Below, one piece after another: positions 46,271 through 54,070 of a DNA stretch of 64,000 nucleotides. Origin of the DNA: DASUPK01 sp963695805 (GTDB taxonomy: Bacteria; Actinomycetota; Thermoleophilia; Solirubrobacterales; 70-9); assembly GCA_963695805.1 (NCBI GenBank), contig CAVOHV010000011.1, forward strand, positions 1 to 64,000. The letters are read 5' to 3'. Position 1 is the first letter of the stretch. Every line of letters begins with the position of its first letter. A program made the translations under genes and the position numbers. The notes beneath the pieces were generated by a model. The model was not told where the DNA came from. It saw only the letters and a program-made list of their open reading frames with translations, and did no database searches.

Positions 46271-46714
46271 ATGTTCGAGCGCATAGTGGTAGGAACCGAT
46301 GGCTCGGAGACCGCCACCGAGGCGGTGAGGACCGCCGTGGAGCTCGCCAAGCTCTCCAACGCGAAGCTGGAGATCGTCAGCGCCTACCAGCCGGTGCCGC
46401 AATCACGCCTCAGGGATGAGGAGTCGGGTATCACCGGTGACATCTCCCACGCGATCAATCCGAGGGAGGACGTGCAGTTCGTGCTCGACAAGGCCGCGGG
46501 CGTGGCGAAGCAGGCCAATGTCGAGGTGGTAACCCACCCGCTCGAGGGCGATCCGGCCGACGCGATCCTCGACGTCGCCGAGGAGAACGACGCCGACCTC
46601 GTTCTGGTCGGCAACAAGGGCATGACCGGGGCGCGGCGCTTCCTGCTGGGCAGCGTGCCGAACAAGATCTCGCACCACGCGCCCTGCGACGTGTGGATCG
46701 TCAAGACGACGTAG
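46271..46714 (+). CDS. Universal stress protein (UspA family)
   Basis: A 147-residue single-domain Usp. The start MFERIVVGTDGSETATEAVR and the nucleotide-binding signature VLVGNKGMTGARRFLLGSVP are both canonical for ATP-binding Usp proteins (GxxGx9GS type). The ATG is preceded by AGCAGGAGGATCG. Such proteins accumulate under starvation or hypoxia and bind ATP, but a defined reaction is not known. Confidence 0.9.
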   Translation: MFERIVVGTDGSETATEAVRTAVELAKLSNAKLEIVSAYQPVPQSRLRDEESGITGDISHAINPREDVQFVLDKAAGVAKQANVEVVTHPLEGDPADAILDVAEENDADLVLVGNKGMTGARRFLLGSVPNKISHHAPCDVWIVKTT

Positions 46715-48064
46715 CTAACAACCGGACGCTCTCGCCCTGACCGCCGCCGCCGCGTCGATCAGCCCGGCGCCGAACAGGCGCGCGTCATAGGGCTGGCCGA
46801 GCTGAGAATCGCTGTGGCGGGCGGTCGCCTCGAGCTGGCACTCGACCGCCGTCGGCGAGCTGCCGACGAGGTGGCTTCCGATCACCAGCGCGGCGACGCC
46901 CGAGACATGGGCGGCGGCCATTGAGGTGCCCTCGTAGCCGCCGGGATAGCCGAAGGTGGTAAAGCCGCTGCCGATGAGGGTGAGCTGGAAGATCGGTGCG
47001 CCGCGACTGAACAGGGCGTCGTCGGTCCCGCAGCTGGCGAGCAGCGGGAAACCGCCGCCGGGCGCCACCAGGTCCAGTCCCGCCCCGGTGCGGGAGTCGC
47101 TCGCCAGGCAGGCGTCCTTCGTGGTCCGCCCGACGCCGATCACGTGCGGGGCTCCGGCTGGGTAGGCGACGGGCTCGCCGTTCTCATTTCCGGCCGCGGC
47201 GACCACCAGGGACCCCTTCTTGAAGGCGTACTTGACCGCCGAGCAGATCCCCTTGATCTTCCCGCAGCTGTTCACGCCCAGCGAGAACTCGAAGCTCATG
47301 TTGATCACCTGGGCCTTGTGGTTCGCGGCCCACCGGATCCCCTTGGCGATGTTGCGCGCCGTGCCGAAGCCCTCGGAGTCGAGCACGCGGACCGGGATGA
47401 TCTTCGCCCGGGAGGCCAGCCCGGTGAGGCCGAAGTGGTTGCCGGTCTGCTCGGCGATCGTGCCGGTGACGTGGGTGCCATGGCCGTCCTCATCGAGCGG
47501 CATCCGGTCCTTGTCGACGAAGTCGTAGCCGGGCAGGAACTGCTTGCGGGAGAAGTCCGGGCTGAGGCGGAACTTGGGCTTCCTGGTCATGTAGGCGACG
47601 CCGGTGTCGAGCACCGCGACTCTCGCTCCCTTGCCGGCGGGGACGCCCCGCTGCTTGAGGAGCTCCCAGGCCTCCGGAGCGTTCAGCCCGCCTCGCTCCT
47701 GGAACTGCAGCGGGGTGGGGGACTCGCCGCAAAGCGATCCGCAGGGCAGGAAGTTCCACTGAGTCCGCTCCCAGCCGCCGGGAACGCCGGCGGGGCCCGG
47801 ATCATCGGGGATGCTCGAGGCGTGCGCCACGTAGTTGGGGACGGCGTAGGCGACCGCCGGATTGGCGTCGAGGGCCCGCTGCGCGGTGGAGACGTCGACG
47901 CCCGCGGGCACCTCGAGGACCTGCTCCGTGCCGCCGTCGAATCGGACGAGCAGCTGCCCGGGGACGAACCCCGGAGCCGCCGCTGTCTCGGCTGCGCCGG
48001 CCGTGCCGCCGGGCACGACGAGCGCGGCAACGACGAGGGCGATTGTTCCGGCGAGCTTGCGCAT
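46715..48064 (-). CDS. Secreted subtilisin-like serine protease (S8)
   Basis: A 449-residue exported peptidase. A signal peptide (KLAGTIALVVAALVVPGGTA, with AGAAE cleavage-like end) is followed by an inhibitor-I9-like propeptide to about residue 80. The catalytic domain has D153 (ARVAVLDTGVAY), H195 (DEDGHGTHVTG), the oxyanion Asn in VVAAAGNENGE and S381 (YEGTSMAAAHVSG). The triad is complete. No C-terminal anchor is seen, so it is likely released outside the cell. Its stop is directly against the convergent Usp gene. Confidence 0.92.
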   Translation of the reverse strand: MRKLAGTIALVVAALVVPGGTAGAAETAAAPGFVPGQLLVRFDGGTEQVLEVPAGVDVSTAQRALDANPAVAYAVPNYVAHASSIPDDPGPAGVPGGWERTQWNFLPCGSLCGESPTPLQFQERGGLNAPEAWELLKQRGVPAGKGARVAVLDTGVAYMTRKPKFRLSPDFSRKQFLPGYDFVDKDRMPLDEDGHGTHVTGTIAEQTGNHFGLTGLASRAKIIPVRVLDSEGFGTARNIAKGIRWAANHKAQVINMSFEFSLGVNSCGKIKGICSAVKYAFKKGSLVVAAAGNENGEPVAYPAGAPHVIGVGRTTKDACLASDSRTGAGLDLVAPGGGFPLLASCGTDDALFSRGAPIFQLTLIGSGFTTFGYPGGYEGTSMAAAHVSGVAALVIGSHLVGSSPTAVECQLEATARHSDSQLGQPYDARLFGAGLIDAAAAVRARASGC

Positions 48065-48141
48065 GGGACCCGGAGAACACCGCCTAGGGCGAAAAGTTCC
48101 TGGTGGCGAGCGACTTCGGTCGGCTCCATACTGGCGGAGAG

Positions 48142-48609
48142 ATGTCTCCGCCGGAGTTCAGCGAGACCGATGAGCGGCACATGCGGATGGCGCTTCGGCT
48201 CGCCGAGGATGCGGCCCGGAACGGCGACGTGCCCATCGGCGCCGTCGTGGCGCGGGGCGACGAAGTGCTGGGCTCGGCCGGCAATGAGCGCGAGCTGCGG
48301 GGGGACCCCACCGCGCACGCGGAGGTGCTCGCCCTGCGCCAGGCATCCGAGCGACTCGGCGGCTGGCGGCTCCTCGAGACGACGATCTACGTGACGCTCG
48401 AGCCCTGCCCGATGTGCGCGGGGGCGATCACCCTGGCGCGCGTCCCGCGGTTGGTGTACGGCGCCGCCGATCCCAAGGGCGGAGCGGTCGGCAGCGTGAT
48501 CGACCTGTTCGACGCGCCGGTCGTTAACCACCGCCCAGCGGTGGATGCGGGCCTGCTCGCCGATCAATCTGCCGACCTGCTCGAGGCATTCTTCTCGGCG
48601 CGCCGCTAG
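48142..48609 (+). CDS. tadA: tRNA-specific adenosine deaminase
   Basis: A 155-residue zinc deaminase. The catalytic HAEV motif (DPTAHAEVLALRQAS) and PCPMCAG (LEPCPMCAGAITLARV) hold the zinc ligands and the proton-shuttling Glu. The FDAPVVNHRP segment is characteristic of TadA. It converts A34 to inosine in tRNA-Arg(ACG). ATG 48142 gives the normal N-terminus. It overlaps the convergent pncB stop by 4 bases. Confidence 0.9.
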   Translation: MSPPEFSETDERHMRMALRLAEDAARNGDVPIGAVVARGDEVLGSAGNERELRGDPTAHAEVLALRQASERLGGWRLLETTIYVTLEPCPMCAGAITLARVPRLVYGAADPKGGAVGSVIDLFDAPVVNHRPAVDAGLLADQSADLLEAFFSARR

Positions 48610-49964
48610 CCCGAGGTCATCGCCCGAGCGGCCTCCGTGAGCGCCTCGGAGTGCCGCACCGGGTACCGGGGTTTCTCACCCGGGCTTCGCAGTGCGTCCG
48701 GGAGGGATTCGATGCTAAGCCTGGTCCGCTCCCGCAGCTCCCCCAGGGTCTCGGCGTTGACGATCTCGCCGTTCCTGATGGCGGGCACGAGCAGTGGCTC
48801 GCCGTCGAGCTGCTCGTCCGCGGTTCCGACGACGTCCTCGACCATCGTGCCCTCATCGAGGCGCCTGAACACCTGCTTGGCGTCCGGTAGCGTCGCCTTC
48901 CCCTCGGAGTGCTTCGCCACCCCGCGCCAGGCCTCGCCTCGAAGCTCGGCGACGAGCTTGTAGACGCCGTTCACCACCGGCGAGTCGTGGCTGGTCCCCA
49001 GCTCGGTTCCGACGCCCCAGAGGTCGATGGGTGTCCCGGCCCGGCAGAGCTCGCCGATCCGGTGCTCCTCCAGGTCTCCGGAGGCGACGATCACAGCATC
49101 GGTGAACCCGGCCTCGTCGAGCAGGCGCCGTGCCTCGCGAGCGAGACCGGCCAGGTCTCCGGAGTCGATCCGGATCCCGGTCAGCGGGATCTCGGTGCGG
49201 CGTGAAGCCTGGATCGCCCGGCGGACCCCCTCGAGAGTGTCGTAGGTGTCGACGAGGAGGAGCGCGTTCCCCGGGTTCCCGCGCATGAACGCCTCGAAGG
49301 CCTCCTCCTCGCTCTCGAAGCTGAGCACGTACGAGTGCGCCATCGTGCCCACCGGCCTCAGGCCGTAGCGCATCGCGGCCGCCACGTTCGAGGTCCCGCC
49401 GAATCCGGCGACCGCGGATGCCCGGGCGACCTTCATCGCCGCGTCGACCCCGTGGTCCCGCCTGGGCGAGAAGTCGAGCACGGACTCTCCCTTGCCGCGG
49501 GCGGCGAGCACGATCCGAGCTGCCTTGGTGGCGATCATCGTCTGAAAGTTGATCTGGTTGAGCAGCAGGGTCTCGAGGAGCTGGGCGTCGATCAGCGGTG
49601 CGGTCACCCGAACCAGCGGTTCGTCCGAGAACGCGATCGTCCCCTCCGGCATCGCTTCGATGTGCCCGCTGAAGCGGAATCCCTCGAGGTAGCGCAGGAA
49701 GTCGTCATTGCACCCGAGCGTTCCCAGGTACTCGAGCTCGGCCGGCCCGAAGCGCATCTCGGTGATCAGCCGAAGCGTCGGGCCGAGGCCACAGACGACG
49801 AGCCAGTCGCGGTGGGGCGGGAGCTTGCGGACGAAGAGCTCGAAGACGGCCGGATCGTTGCGGCCGAGCTGGTGATAGCTCGCCGCCATCGTGATCTCGT
49901 AGAGGTCGATCAGCAGTGACGTCTCTGCCGGCGTCAGCAGCCCGGGGTCATTCGCGTCCGCCAT
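48606..49964 (-). CDS. pncB: Nicotinate phosphoribosyltransferase
   Basis: A 452-residue NAD-salvage enzyme making nicotinate mononucleotide from nicotinate and PRPP with ATP. Family blocks are LIDLYEITMAASYHQLGRND, LDFSPRRDHGVDAAMKVARA, LLVDTYDTLEGVRRAI, LTGIRIDSGDLAGLAREARR and IDLWGVGTELGTSHDSP, the phosphoribosyl-binding end. Length fits the actinobacterial form. It stands alone between tadA and a lactonase-like gene. Confidence 0.92.
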   Translation of the reverse strand: MADANDPGLLTPAETSLLIDLYEITMAASYHQLGRNDPAVFELFVRKLPPHRDWLVVCGLGPTLRLITEMRFGPAELEYLGTLGCNDDFLRYLEGFRFSGHIEAMPEGTIAFSDEPLVRVTAPLIDAQLLETLLLNQINFQTMIATKAARIVLAARGKGESVLDFSPRRDHGVDAAMKVARASAVAGFGGTSNVAAAMRYGLRPVGTMAHSYVLSFESEEEAFEAFMRGNPGNALLLVDTYDTLEGVRRAIQASRRTEIPLTGIRIDSGDLAGLAREARRLLDEAGFTDAVIVASGDLEEHRIGELCRAGTPIDLWGVGTELGTSHDSPVVNGVYKLVAELRGEAWRGVAKHSEGKATLPDAKQVFRRLDEGTMVEDVVGTADEQLDGEPLLVPAIRNGEIVNAETLGELRERTRLSIESLPDALRSPGEKPRYPVRHSEALTEAARAMTSG

Positions 49965-49989
49965 GGGCGAAGCCTATGTAGGTCGACCC

Positions 49990-50976
49990 TCAGCCGGTGA
50001 GCCAGGCCACGGGGTTCTCGACCATCATCGTCCGCTCCTGCTCCTCGGTCATACCCCACTCGCGGAGCTCGGGCAGCACCCTCTCATGGATGATCCGGAT
50101 GGTCCAATCGTGAGCGGCGCCCGCGGCGATCAGGGCGTCGATCACGTTGACAGGAAACCAGTCGGTGGTCGCGACCGAATCGGCTGAGAGGAAGATCCGG
50201 TCCGCGTAGCCGCGCTCGAGCAGGGCCTTGGCCGTCTCCTGGCGCTTTTCGTAGGGCAGGAAGATGTCGAGGCCGTAGCGGTCGAGCCCGATCCAGACAC
50301 CGGTCTCCAGAAGACCCTCGATGTAGTCCAGGTCGTCGCTGTCGCCGGTGTGGGCCATCTGGATCTTGGCCGGTTCGACGCCCTCCTCGACGAAGATCTC
50401 GACCTGCCGCGGGCCGGTGTTGCTGGCGGGCCGGGAGTGGGCCATGATCGGCGCACCGGTGCGGACGCTCGCGCGGGCGGCGGCACGATGGACCTTCTCG
50501 ATGTTCTCGTTCACCCCGGGCTCGTCGGCGGCACACTTGATGAAGGCCGCCTTGATGTCCGTCCCCTGGATGCCCTCCTCGATGTCGTGCACGAAGAGCT
50601 CGGCGATCTGGTCGGGGTCGCGGTTCATGAAGAACTGTGGGAGGTGGTCGTAGGTGTAGATCCCGGTGCAGGGAATCACCTGGAGCCCGGTCTCCTCCGA
50701 GACCCGCCGCATGAACTCCACGTCGCGGCCGAGGAACATCGCGGTGGGCTCGCCAATCGTCTTGACGCCGAGGTCGACTGCAGCCCTCGCCTCCCGCACG
50801 GCGATCTCGAAGACCTGCTCGGGGGGAACCTCGTGCGGCTTGTCCTCCTTGACGGCGCCCACGATCGGCCACTGGTTGCGGACCGCCTCGTCGGCGTTGC
50901 GCAGGTGCTCGTGGATCAGGGTGGTGCCGAGCTCTTCGGCCTCGACCATTCCGGTCACCGTGGGCACCTGTGGCAT
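49990..50976 (-). CDS. Phosphotriesterase-like lactonase family hydrolase
   Basis: A 328-residue TIM-barrel metal hydrolase. Metal ligands fit the family: HEH in TTLIHEHLRNADE, the carbamylated Lys in IKAAFIKCAADEPG, His in APIMAHSRPASN and QMAHTGDSDD, and Asp in RIFLSADSVA. Such enzymes hydrolyse lactones and sometimes organophosphates; the native substrate here is unknown. It is upstream of pncB by 25 bases on the same strand, so the two may be co-transcribed. Confidence 0.85.
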   Translation of the reverse strand: MPQVPTVTGMVEAEELGTTLIHEHLRNADEAVRNQWPIVGAVKEDKPHEVPPEQVFEIAVREARAAVDLGVKTIGEPTAMFLGRDVEFMRRVSEETGLQVIPCTGIYTYDHLPQFFMNRDPDQIAELFVHDIEEGIQGTDIKAAFIKCAADEPGVNENIEKVHRAAARASVRTGAPIMAHSRPASNTGPRQVEIFVEEGVEPAKIQMAHTGDSDDLDYIEGLLETGVWIGLDRYGLDIFLPYEKRQETAKALLERGYADRIFLSADSVATTDWFPVNVIDALIAAGAAHDWTIRIIHERVLPELREWGMTEEQERTMMVENPVAWLTG

Positions 50977-51129
50977 GGCGCGGGAACCCTATTGCAGCGT
51001 CAAGTAAGCCGCTCATCGGCCATTGGTGACGACCGACCACGTTGGGATACTCGCCCCCGCTGCCACCAACCGTGGCACGAATCCCCGTCAGAACGCCTTC
51101 GGGAGGCGTCCAAAAGAGGAGGAACGCGC

Positions 51130-51765
51130 ATGGAGAGAAGCGACAAGGCATGGGTGCCGTTGGTTGCGGGTCTCGGGTTCATCGTGTTGCTGATCGTCAG
51201 CATCATCGTCACGGGTGAGCCGAAGAGCGCGGATGATGGGCCCGCGGCGGTCGCGCAGTGGTACAGCGACAACAAGGACGCCGCCGAGATCGGGGCATTC
51301 ATCAGCGTTGTGGCCGGGGCGTTCCTGATCTTCTTCGGGGCGTACCTGCGCAAGGTCTTGGAGCCCGGAGCAGGGCTGATGCTCTCGGTTCTGCCACTTA
51401 TCGGGGTGGCGATCGTGGCCATCGGGGCGGCGATCGACGGCATGCTGATGTTCGCGGCCGCCGAGGCGGTCAACGACGTCCCGGCGCCCGAGATCCAGAC
51501 GATCCAGGCGATCTGGGACAACGATTTCCTGCCATTTCTGCTCGGCGTGCTCGTCTTCAACTGGTCGGTCGGACTCGCGGTGCTGAAGAGCCGAGTCCTG
51601 CCGAAGTGGATGGGGTGGGCCGCGATCGTCTTCGGGGTCATCGGGCTTGCCGGCCCGATCGGATTCTTCGGAGCGATTGGCGCCGCCCTCTGGGTCATCG
51701 TCGCCAGCATCCTGCTCGCGATGAGTGCGAGCGGCCCTGCGCCGGCACAGCCGGCCGCCTCATAG
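51130..51765 (+). CDS. Six-helix membrane protein (DUF4386-like)
   Basis: A 211-residue membrane protein. The first helix is VPLVAGLGFIVLLIVSIIVT, then a short loop SADDGPAAVAQWYSDNKDAA and about five further helices. The DUF4386-like pattern of a glycine-rich fourth/fifth helix (LPKWMGWAAIVFGVIGL) is present. AAAGAGGAGGAACGCGC before the ATG supplies the Shine-Dalgarno. The frame is open far upstream, but that part is antisense to the lactonase gene. Function unknown. Confidence 0.7.
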   Translation: MERSDKAWVPLVAGLGFIVLLIVSIIVTGEPKSADDGPAAVAQWYSDNKDAAEIGAFISVVAGAFLIFFGAYLRKVLEPGAGLMLSVLPLIGVAIVAIGAAIDGMLMFAAAEAVNDVPAPEIQTIQAIWDNDFLPFLLGVLVFNWSVGLAVLKSRVLPKWMGWAAIVFGVIGLAGPIGFFGAIGAALWVIVASILLAMSASGPAPAQPAAS

Positions 51766-51859
51766 GGCGAGTCAGCATCCGGCGCTCCATGGGGGCCGCG
51801 CGCGGGAGACCGCGTGCGGCCCTCTCGCTCTCTCCTATTACCCTTTCCCGGTTGCCGCT

Positions 51860-51948
51860 GGAGAGGTGTCCGAGTGGCTTAAGGAGCTCGCTTGGAAAGC
51901 GAGTGGGCGGGTTAAACCGCCTCGTGGGTTCGAATCCCACCCTCTCCG
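51860..51948 (+). tRNA. tRNA-Ser (anticodon GGA)
   Basis: An 89-base class II tRNA. Acceptor arms GGAGAGG and CCTCTCC pair, followed by discriminator G. The anticodon stem-loop reads CTCGCTTGGAAAGCGAG, anticodon GGA. A long variable arm (GGGCGGGTTAAACCGCC region) and the T-loop GGTTCGAATCC follow. CCA is not encoded. The first palindromic repeat begins 16 bases after its last base. Confidence 0.95.
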
Positions 51949-51963
51949 CTGATCCCACCCGCG

Positions 51964-52009
51964 CGAACGTCCCGGAGTGCTCGCCCAGAGGGGGTACCAG
52001 GGACGTTCG
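51964..52009 (-). repeat. 46-bp palindromic repeat, copy B
   Basis: Read on the minus strand it aligns to copy A over all 46 positions with a few changes. The left arm on the plus strand is CGAACGTCCCGGAGTGCTCG; the right arm ends CAGGGACGTTCG. It lies between tRNA-Ser(GGA) and copy C, and a 16-base spacer separates it from C. Confidence 0.85.
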
Positions 52010-52025
52010 AGCAGTGCACCGGGGG

Positions 52026-52071
52026 CGAACGTCCCGGATTGTTCGCTCAGAGGGGGTATGTGGGACGCTCG
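52026..52071 (-). repeat. 46-bp palindromic repeat, copy C (carries the nuclease start codon)
   Basis: Same orientation as B. The outer arms CGAACGTCCC and GGGACGCTCG can still pair with one non-Watson-Crick position. The apical part contains AGAGGGGGTATG, which is both the Shine-Dalgarno and the ATG (52058) of the nuclease gene. The hairpin in the mRNA would therefore enclose the ribosome binding site. Confidence 0.8.
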
Positions 52072-52984
52072 GGTAGCGGAGCTTGCGGGTCGGCAGTTCA
52101 ATCGCGTTTCGAGGCAGCAGCTCCTCGAGATCGGTCTGAGCGACGCCGCGATCACGCGCTGGACCGTGACAGGCCGTCTCACACTCGTCGAGGAGGGGGT
52201 GTTCGCGGTTGGTGCTCCCTTGGAGCACGACTGTTGGGGCAGATGGATGGCCGCGACTTTGACGGCGCCGGGTAGCGTTCTGAGCCACCAGGGCGCGGCA
52301 GCCGCATGGGGTCTCCTGTCGGAGCAGGTCGGGCCTCAAACGGTCACCCGAGCTGGCAGCGGCGGACCCCGGCTCCACGGCGGCGTCCGTGCATTTCGCA
52401 GCAAGACCCTCCCGGGGGACTGCACGACGCTCCGCGGAATCCCGATCACGATCGTGCCCCGGACCCTCCTCGATCTCGCCCGGGTGGTGGGTGATCGAGC
52501 CTTGGCGCGGACCGTGCGCGAAACCGTTCGGCTGGGTCTGACCACTCTCCCACTGCTCGGAGACAGTCTCGGCCGCTACCGCGGCCGTCGTGGCGTTCGT
52601 CGGCTGGCCACCACGATCGCTCGGTATGCCGGCCTGCCACTGGAGCGTGCCCGGAGTGGAGCAGAGGTGCGGGCGCTGGAGCTCCTGCGCGACGCCGGGC
52701 GCCCGCTGCCGGAACTCAACGTGCGGATCGCTGGCGAAGAGGCGGATTTGAGCTGGCCGCAGGCGAGGCTGATCGTCGAAGTGGATGGCGGGCCCTTCCA
52801 TCTCGACGTGGGCGAGGACGCTCGCAAGCAGCGTGCTTGGGAGCACGCGGGATGGACCGTTCTCAGAATCCCAACGGAGGACGTCTACGAGCGCCCGTAT
52901 CGCCTACTCACCCTCGCCCCGAACGTCCCGGAGCCCCCTCCTCACCGAGCACTCCGGGACGGTCGGCAAAGGGGTTCACGGTGA
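52058..52984 (+). CDS. AbiEi-like wHTH plus DUF559/Vsr-like nuclease-domain protein
   Basis: A 308-residue protein. An N-terminal winged-helix region (RVSRQQLLEIGLSDAAITRW, TLVEEGVFAVG) resembles the AbiEi-type antitoxin N-domain. A middle segment (LHGGVRAFRSKTLP, ITIVPRTLLDLARVV) follows, then a PD-(D/E)XK-like domain at about 220-290: EEADLSWPQARLIVEVDGGP and KQRAWEHAGWTVLRIPTEDV. Such proteins are common in actinobacteria, without a settled function. The start ATG lies in repeat C; a longer frame from GTG 51977 would add repeat-encoded residues. The last residues (APNVPEPPPHRALRDGRQRG) are encoded by repeat D. Confidence 0.75.
   Translation: MWDARVAELAGRQFNRVSRQQLLEIGLSDAAITRWTVTGRLTLVEEGVFAVGAPLEHDCWGRWMAATLTAPGSVLSHQGAAAAWGLLSEQVGPQTVTRAGSGGPRLHGGVRAFRSKTLPGDCTTLRGIPITIVPRTLLDLARVVGDRALARTVRETVRLGLTTLPLLGDSLGRYRGRRGVRRLATTIARYAGLPLERARSGAEVRALELLRDAGRPLPELNVRIAGEEADLSWPQARLIVEVDGGPFHLDVGEDARKQRAWEHAGWTVLRIPTEDVYERPYRLLTLAPNVPEPPPHRALRDGRQRGSR
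52920..52965 (+). repeat. 46-bp palindromic repeat, copy D
   Basis: Orientation as copy A. Arms CGAACGTCCCGGAG and CTCCGGGACGGTCG, one mismatch. The loop contains CTCACCGAGCA. It encodes most of the final residues of the nuclease gene, suggesting that the original stop codon was replaced when the repeat arrived. Confidence 0.88.
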
Positions 52985-53027
52985 ACGTCCCGGAGCCCCC
53001 TTCTCAGCGAGCACTCCGGGACGTTCG
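52982..53027 (+). repeat. 46-bp palindromic repeat, copy E
   Basis: Orientation as A and D. Arms GAACGTCCCGGAG and CTCCGGGACGTTC pair over 13 bases without mismatch; the loop contains CTCAGCGAGCA as in copy A. It starts 17 bases after D ends, matching the B-C spacing. The YtoQ gene starts 30 bases downstream. Confidence 0.9.
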
Positions 53028-53056
53028 GCGGGGGGTCCTGGCGTATAACTCCCCCC

Positions 53057-53518
53057 GTGGCTTGGCAGGTCTATTTGGCTGGTGAGATTCACTCCGATTG
53101 GCGCGAACGGGTCGCCTCGGGCGCGCAGCAGGCCGGGCTGGACCTCACCTTCACCTCGCCCGTGACCGACCACGCCGCGTCCGATGACGTCGGCGTGGCG
53201 ATCCTCGGCCAGGAGTCCGACGGCTTCTGGAAGGACCACAAGGGCGCGGGCGTGAACGCGATCCGCACGCAGACGCTGATCCGCCAGGCCGACGTCGTGG
53301 TCGTCCGCTTCGGGGACAAGTACAAACAGTGGAACGCCGCCTTCGACGCCGGTTACGCGGCGGCGCTCGGCAAGCCGATCATTAGCCTGCACGATCCGGA
53401 CACCACGCACGCACTGAAAGAGATCGACCGCGCCGCGATGGCGACTGCGGAGACGCCGAAGCAGGTCGTGGAGGTGCTGCGCTACGTGCTCGAGGGCAAG
53501 CTGCCCGCCGGGGCTTAG
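53057..53518 (+). CDS. ytoQ: YtoQ family protein
   Basis: A 153-residue protein of the YtoQ family, related to nucleoside 2-deoxyribosyltransferase-like folds. It opens WQVYLAGEIHSDWRERVASG and has GHx-type segments replaced by SPVTDHAASDDVGVAILGQE, then RQADVVVVRFGDKYKQWNAA and AALGKPIISLHDPDTTHALK. No reaction has been assigned to the family. GTG start at 53057. It precedes a VOC gene by 13 bases and is probably co-transcribed with it. Confidence 0.85.
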   Translation: MAWQVYLAGEIHSDWRERVASGAQQAGLDLTFTSPVTDHAASDDVGVAILGQESDGFWKDHKGAGVNAIRTQTLIRQADVVVVRFGDKYKQWNAAFDAGYAAALGKPIISLHDPDTTHALKEIDRAAMATAETPKQVVEVLRYVLEGKLPAGA

Positions 53519-53531
53519 AGAGGAGACCGAG

Positions 53532-53918
53532 ATGGGATTGGAGAGCTGCAAGGTCGAGGCGATCGTCGCCGTGACCGACATGGACGAGGCCAAGGAGTTC
53601 TACGGGGGCAAGCTCGGCTTACCGGGTGGGCCGGAGCAGCCCGACGGCGGCATCACGTATCGGTGCGCGGGGGGTACCGAGATCCACATCTACCCCTCGC
53701 CGGACAACGCCGGCAAGTCGGGCGCGACGCTCGCGGCGTGGTCCACGGAAGACGTCGAGGGGGTCGTCAACGAGCTCACCACGAAAGGGGTCCAGTTCGA
53801 GCAATACGACATGGACCCGATTAAGACCGATGAGAGAGGCATCGCGGATATCGGTGGCGATCAGATCGCCTGGTTCAAGGACCCTGACGGCAACATCCTG
53901 GCGGTCGGGTCGCCGTAG
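53532..53918 (+). CDS. VOC-family (glyoxalase-like) protein
   Basis: A 128-residue glyoxalase/extradiol-dioxygenase fold protein with two beta-alpha-beta-beta-beta modules: AIVAVTDMDEAKEFYGGKLG, then TEIHIYPSPDNA, STEDVEGVVNELTTKGVQFE and DQIAWFKDPDGNILAVGS. The late Asp-Pro-Asp-Gly-Asn block is typical. Metal ligands are not obvious at all four positions, so it may be a binding protein rather than an enzyme. AGAGAGGAGACCGAG precedes the ATG. Confidence 0.85.
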   Translation: MGLESCKVEAIVAVTDMDEAKEFYGGKLGLPGGPEQPDGGITYRCAGGTEIHIYPSPDNAGKSGATLAAWSTEDVEGVVNELTTKGVQFEQYDMDPIKTDERGIADIGGDQIAWFKDPDGNILAVGSP

Positions 53919-53941
53919 CGCCGCTAGCCTTTCACCGTCCC

Positions 53942-54030
53942 GGAGGGGTGCCGGAGCGGTTGAACGGGGCGGTCTCGAAAACCGTTAGGGGCCTTCGGGT
54001 CCCTCGTGGGTTCGAATCCCACCCCCTCCG
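53942..54030 (+). tRNA. tRNA-Ser (anticodon CGA)
   Basis: An 89-base class II tRNA. Acceptor arms GGAGGGG and CCCCTCC pair, discriminator G. The anticodon loop reads GGTCTCGAAAACC, anticodon CGA. A long variable arm (AGGGGCCTTCGGGTCCCT) and the T-loop GGTTCGAATCC follow. CCA is not encoded. It is the second serine tRNA within 2.1 kb. Confidence 0.95.
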
Positions 54031-54038
54031 CTTGATAA

Positions 54039-54070
54039 CTCGGTTTCCGCTTGTTAAAGCGGAATCCGAG
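54039..54070 (+). terminator. Hairpin after tRNA-Ser(CGA)
   Basis: CTCGGTTTCCGCTT (54039-54052) pairs with AAGCGGAATCCGAG (54057-54070) over 14 positions with one mismatch and a GTTA loop, 8 bases after the tRNA end. There is no T-run, so it may be a terminator or a processing structure. Confidence 0.5.

Larger units (their letters stand above)
51964..53027. mobile_element. Candidate repeat-bracketed nuclease cassette
   Basis: A 1064-base unit next to tRNA-Ser(GGA): dimer B-C, nuclease gene, dimer D-E. Within each dimer the two 46-bp palindromes are spaced by exactly 16 bases, and the left dimer is inverted relative to the right one, so the unit ends are mirror-related. The gene's start lies in C and its last codons in D. 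This is what a composite or miniature mobile unit would look like. No transposase, RAYT protein or target-site duplication was recognised, so mobility is inferred. Confidence 0.45.

Noticed and set aside
53936..53945. CGTCCCGGAG, identical to part of the palindrome arm, just before tRNA-Ser(CGA)
   Set aside because: Only ten bases match and the rest of the repeat is absent; the second half belongs to the tRNA acceptor stem.
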